From NCBI GenBank assembly GCA_900754695.1, contig CAAEDU010000046.1, forward strand, positions 1-8,036: DNA of 8,036 nucleotides, in the 5' to 3' direction. Positions 6,361 through 8,036 of this stretch are shown here, one piece after another. Source of the DNA: Clostridia bacterium (GTDB lineage: Bacteria > Bacillota > Clostridia > Christensenellales > CAG-917). Position numbers and translations under genes: made by a program. How positions within the stretch are numbered: the first letter of the stretch is position 1; every line of letters starts with the position of its first letter. Under the pieces are notes generated by a model. The model was not told the DNA's origin. It searched no databases and worked only from the letters and a program-made list of their open reading frames with translations.

Positions 6361-7797
6361 ATGAAGAAGATCTTCGCATTCGTGCTTTTGATGCTGCTCG
6401 CTCTCCCGCTCGCGCTTGCGGGATGCAACGATAAGGGCGGCTATGTTGCAGGCAGCGGCAAGTTGGTCGATCTCTCCGCCATGCCGGAAGGCACCGCCGA
6501 GGAGTATCAATATCTCTACGAGCAGCATCCCGTCGCCACCGACGACGAATATTTCGGGTTGTACGACGGCAGAGAATATCAGGGGCATCCCGACAGCGTG
6601 CTGCTGGACAACGGCAACATCCTCGTCGCCTTCCCCAAGAGCCATGGCAGAGCCGAGACCATCATGATGCTCAGCACCGACGGCGGTCTCACCTACACCG
6701 ACATTTTCAACGCGGACAATCCCAAACCCGACAGCTTCTATCACACCGAGGAAACTCCCACCATCTACAAGCTGGACTTCACCGACGGCACCCAGAAGCT
6801 CATCACTATTTCCGGACGTCCCTCTTGGCCTACCGAGGGCAACCTCGGCGAAGGATGGGATGCCAGCGTCTCCACCTCTCTCGATGAGAACGGCAAGTGC
6901 GACGGACTTGAATGGAGCGAGCACGAGAACTTCTATGGTCCCAATGCCGTCCGCGAAGAATATAAGCGCGAGGCGGGCGCAGAGAAATACGACGCGGTCG
7001 TCGCCATGAGCAGCCTTACCCAAATGAAAGACGAGAACGGCAACCTCATCGACAAGTGGATGGGGCTCTATCACGACGACAGGACCTTCACCGTATATAA
7101 GACCTTCCTCACCTTCAACGAAGATGGCAGTATGGAATGGTCCGAACCTGAGCGTCTGCTCGGTCAGAACGGCGAATGGAGAGAGTATGAAGAGGCCAAG
7201 TCCCTCTTCGGACTCATCGTAAGCGGCAACGGCTTCTGCGAGACGGAGATCATCCGCTCCCCCGACGGCAACGAGCTTGCCGCGCTCTTCCGCGTGAATG
7301 CCAAGAGCAACTATTCCTACGTCACTTTCTCAACAGACGAGGGCGAGACCTGGAGCGAGCCGCAGACGATGTCGCAGGAGCTCACCGGCGAGCGCCACAA
7401 GGCGGAATACGACCCCGTCACGGGCAAGCTGGTCATCACCATGCGAAACATCACTTACACCGAAGTGCCGGACGGAAAGCCCTCCTCCTGGGTGTCCCGC
7501 GGCTGGGTGGCTTGGATCGGCGACTATGAGGATCTGAAGCGCGGCGCGGACGGCAAGGGCGATATGCTCGTCAAGCTTGCCAACACCTACAACAGCGGCG
7601 TCAGCGAGATCACGGAATTCTGCAACGCCGACACCGGCTATGCGGGGCTCGTAGTCTACCCCGACGGCACCGTCGTCACCACCTCCTACGGCACCTTCTC
7701 TCCCGTGGGCTCCGAACTCGGAGGCAAGACATACGTCATGACCAAACAATTCAAGATCGCGGATCTCGCTGCCGTCGGCGGCGTCACCCTCCGCTGA
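6361..7797 (+). CDS. Sialidase-like (BNR/Asp-box) beta-propeller lipoprotein
   Basis: A 478-residue secreted lipoprotein. The signal peptide has Lys2-Lys3, a hydrophobic core and the lipobox LAGC with lipidated Cys22, so it should be anchored on the outer face of the membrane. The rest looks like a six-bladed sialidase-type propeller. Asp boxes (S-x-D-x-G-x-x-W) are clear at 105-112 (STDGGLTY) and 324-331 (STDEGETW), with weaker ones ending at Trp185 and Trp260. Sialidase-like stretches are GHPDSVLLDNGNILVAF (75-91), ETEIIRSPDGNELAALFR ending at Arg311, and GYAGLVVYPDGTVVTTSYG (426-444). The first arginine of the neuraminidase triad (usual R-I-P motif) is not seen; GHP occupies that place. 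So a true neuraminidase activity is doubtful; another glycan hydrolase or a binding role is possible. It has its own promoter, AAGGAG site and terminator, and is divergent from the sugar symporter cluster. Confidence 0.88.
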   Translation: MKKIFAFVLLMLLALPLALAGCNDKGGYVAGSGKLVDLSAMPEGTAEEYQYLYEQHPVATDDEYFGLYDGREYQGHPDSVLLDNGNILVAFPKSHGRAETIMMLSTDGGLTYTDIFNADNPKPDSFYHTEETPTIYKLDFTDGTQKLITISGRPSWPTEGNLGEGWDASVSTSLDENGKCDGLEWSEHENFYGPNAVREEYKREAGAEKYDAVVAMSSLTQMKDENGNLIDKWMGLYHDDRTFTVYKTFLTFNEDGSMEWSEPERLLGQNGEWREYEEAKSLFGLIVSGNGFCETEIIRSPDGNELAALFRVNAKSNYSYVTFSTDEGETWSEPQTMSQELTGERHKAEYDPVTGKLVITMRNITYTEVPDGKPSSWVSRGWVAWIGDYEDLKRGADGKGDMLVKLANTYNSGVSEITEFCNADTGYAGLVVYPDGTVVTTSYGTFSPVGSELGGKTYVMTKQFKIADLAAVGGVTLR

Positions 7798-7866
7798 CCG
7801 TTTCCCGCGGCGGCCCCCGAGGCTTGAACCGCCTTGCCGCCCGAAGAAGCTCAACACAAAACATTC

Positions 7867-7894
7867 AAAAGACGGCGCGATGCGCCGTCTTTTT
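7867..7894 (+). terminator. Intrinsic terminator of the lipoprotein gene
   Basis: A perfect 12-bp stem, 7867-7878 paired with 7882-7893, closes a three-base loop (GAT). The GC-rich core GACGGCGC is followed on the + strand by TTTTT (7890-7894). A matching A run on the other side would let it stop minus-strand transcription too. It lies about 70 bases after the lipoprotein stop codon. Confidence 0.92.
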
Positions 7895-8036
7895 CTGCCC
7901 TTTGTCGCCTGCCGGACACTCCCGCCGCCTGACATGACACCCCCTCGCCCGACGCCGCAGAATGCCCTCTTCGCTCCCATGCCAGACAGGAATAATACGA
8001 ACCAGGTTCAGCGCCGCCGATTTCCGCCTGAACCGC
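7895..8036. other. Non-coding end of the window
   Basis: I see no supported gene here. The only structure is an inverted repeat, GGTTCAG at 8005-8011 with CTGAACC at 8028-8034, ending two bases before the window edge. It may belong to the upstream or downstream region of a neighbouring gene outside the window. Confidence 0.35.

Noticed and set aside
6265..7074. 269-codon open frame on the minus strand
   Set aside because: It is antisense to the lipoprotein gene and lacks a start site or recognisable domain. The + strand frame has signal peptide, promoter and Asp boxes.
7981..8036. tRNA-like element suggested by GGTTCAG
   Set aside because: No acceptor stem, anticodon arm or CCA pattern can be assembled from the visible bases.
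1..8036. Mobile element, phage, CRISPR or defence system
   Set aside because: No transposase, integrase, direct-repeat array, toxin-antitoxin pair or nuclease gene is visible. All genes fit metabolism, transport or unknown membrane functions.

Overview
This is an ordinary-looking stretch of chromosome from a GC-rich bacterium. The genes have clear Shine-Dalgarno sites (GGAGG, AAGGAG), sigma-A/sigma-70-type promoters, a type II lipoprotein signal and a GPH-family sugar symporter. The HAD hydrolase resembles a subfamily common in gut Clostridia. Together these suggest a Clostridia-like (Firmicutes) gut commensal, probably one known mainly from metagenomes. That placement is inference from protein style, because no rRNA or marker gene is present.

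Layout. On the + strand one gene (6361-7797) encodes a secreted, lipid-anchored protein with a sialidase-like (BNR/Asp-box) beta-propeller. It has a convincing promoter at 6291-6319, an AAGGAG ribosome site and a strong intrinsic terminator at 7867-7894. Divergent from it, a compact four-gene cluster runs on the minus strand. In order it encodes a two-helix 104-residue membrane protein (6175-5861), a GPH cation:sugar symporter (5838-4264), a calcineurin-like metallophosphoesterase with an extra C-terminal domain (4249-3026) and a HAD-IA phosphatase (3035-2367). Gaps are 22 and 14 bases, and the last pair overlaps by 10 bases. The minus strand then has a 154-base gap holding a good promoter (2230-2258). 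This drives a second unit: an uncharacterised eight-helix membrane protein with an acidic tail (2212-1067) and an EamA/DMT transporter (1051-44). The EamA gene ends inside a tandem pair of GC-rich hairpins at 13-63.

How the genes may work together. The reading with most support is a small glycan- or sugar-use locus. The surface lipoprotein would bind or process a carbohydrate, the GPH symporter would import a released sugar or uronide, and the two phosphatases would act on phosphorylated products. No glycoside hydrolase with an intact catalytic set, no sugar kinase and no regulator lies in the window, so the substrate is unknown. The second unit has no evident link to the first.

I found no CRISPR array, insertion sequence, phage gene, toxin-antitoxin pair, defence system or RNA gene. 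The most interesting details are small: a hairpin between ribosome site and start codon of the HAD gene, a promoter giving a leader of about ten bases, a hairpin repeat with a compensatory base-pair change that also supplies a protein C-terminus, a metallophosphoesterase with D-x-Q in place of D-x-H, and a sialidase-like propeller lacking the usual first arginine.
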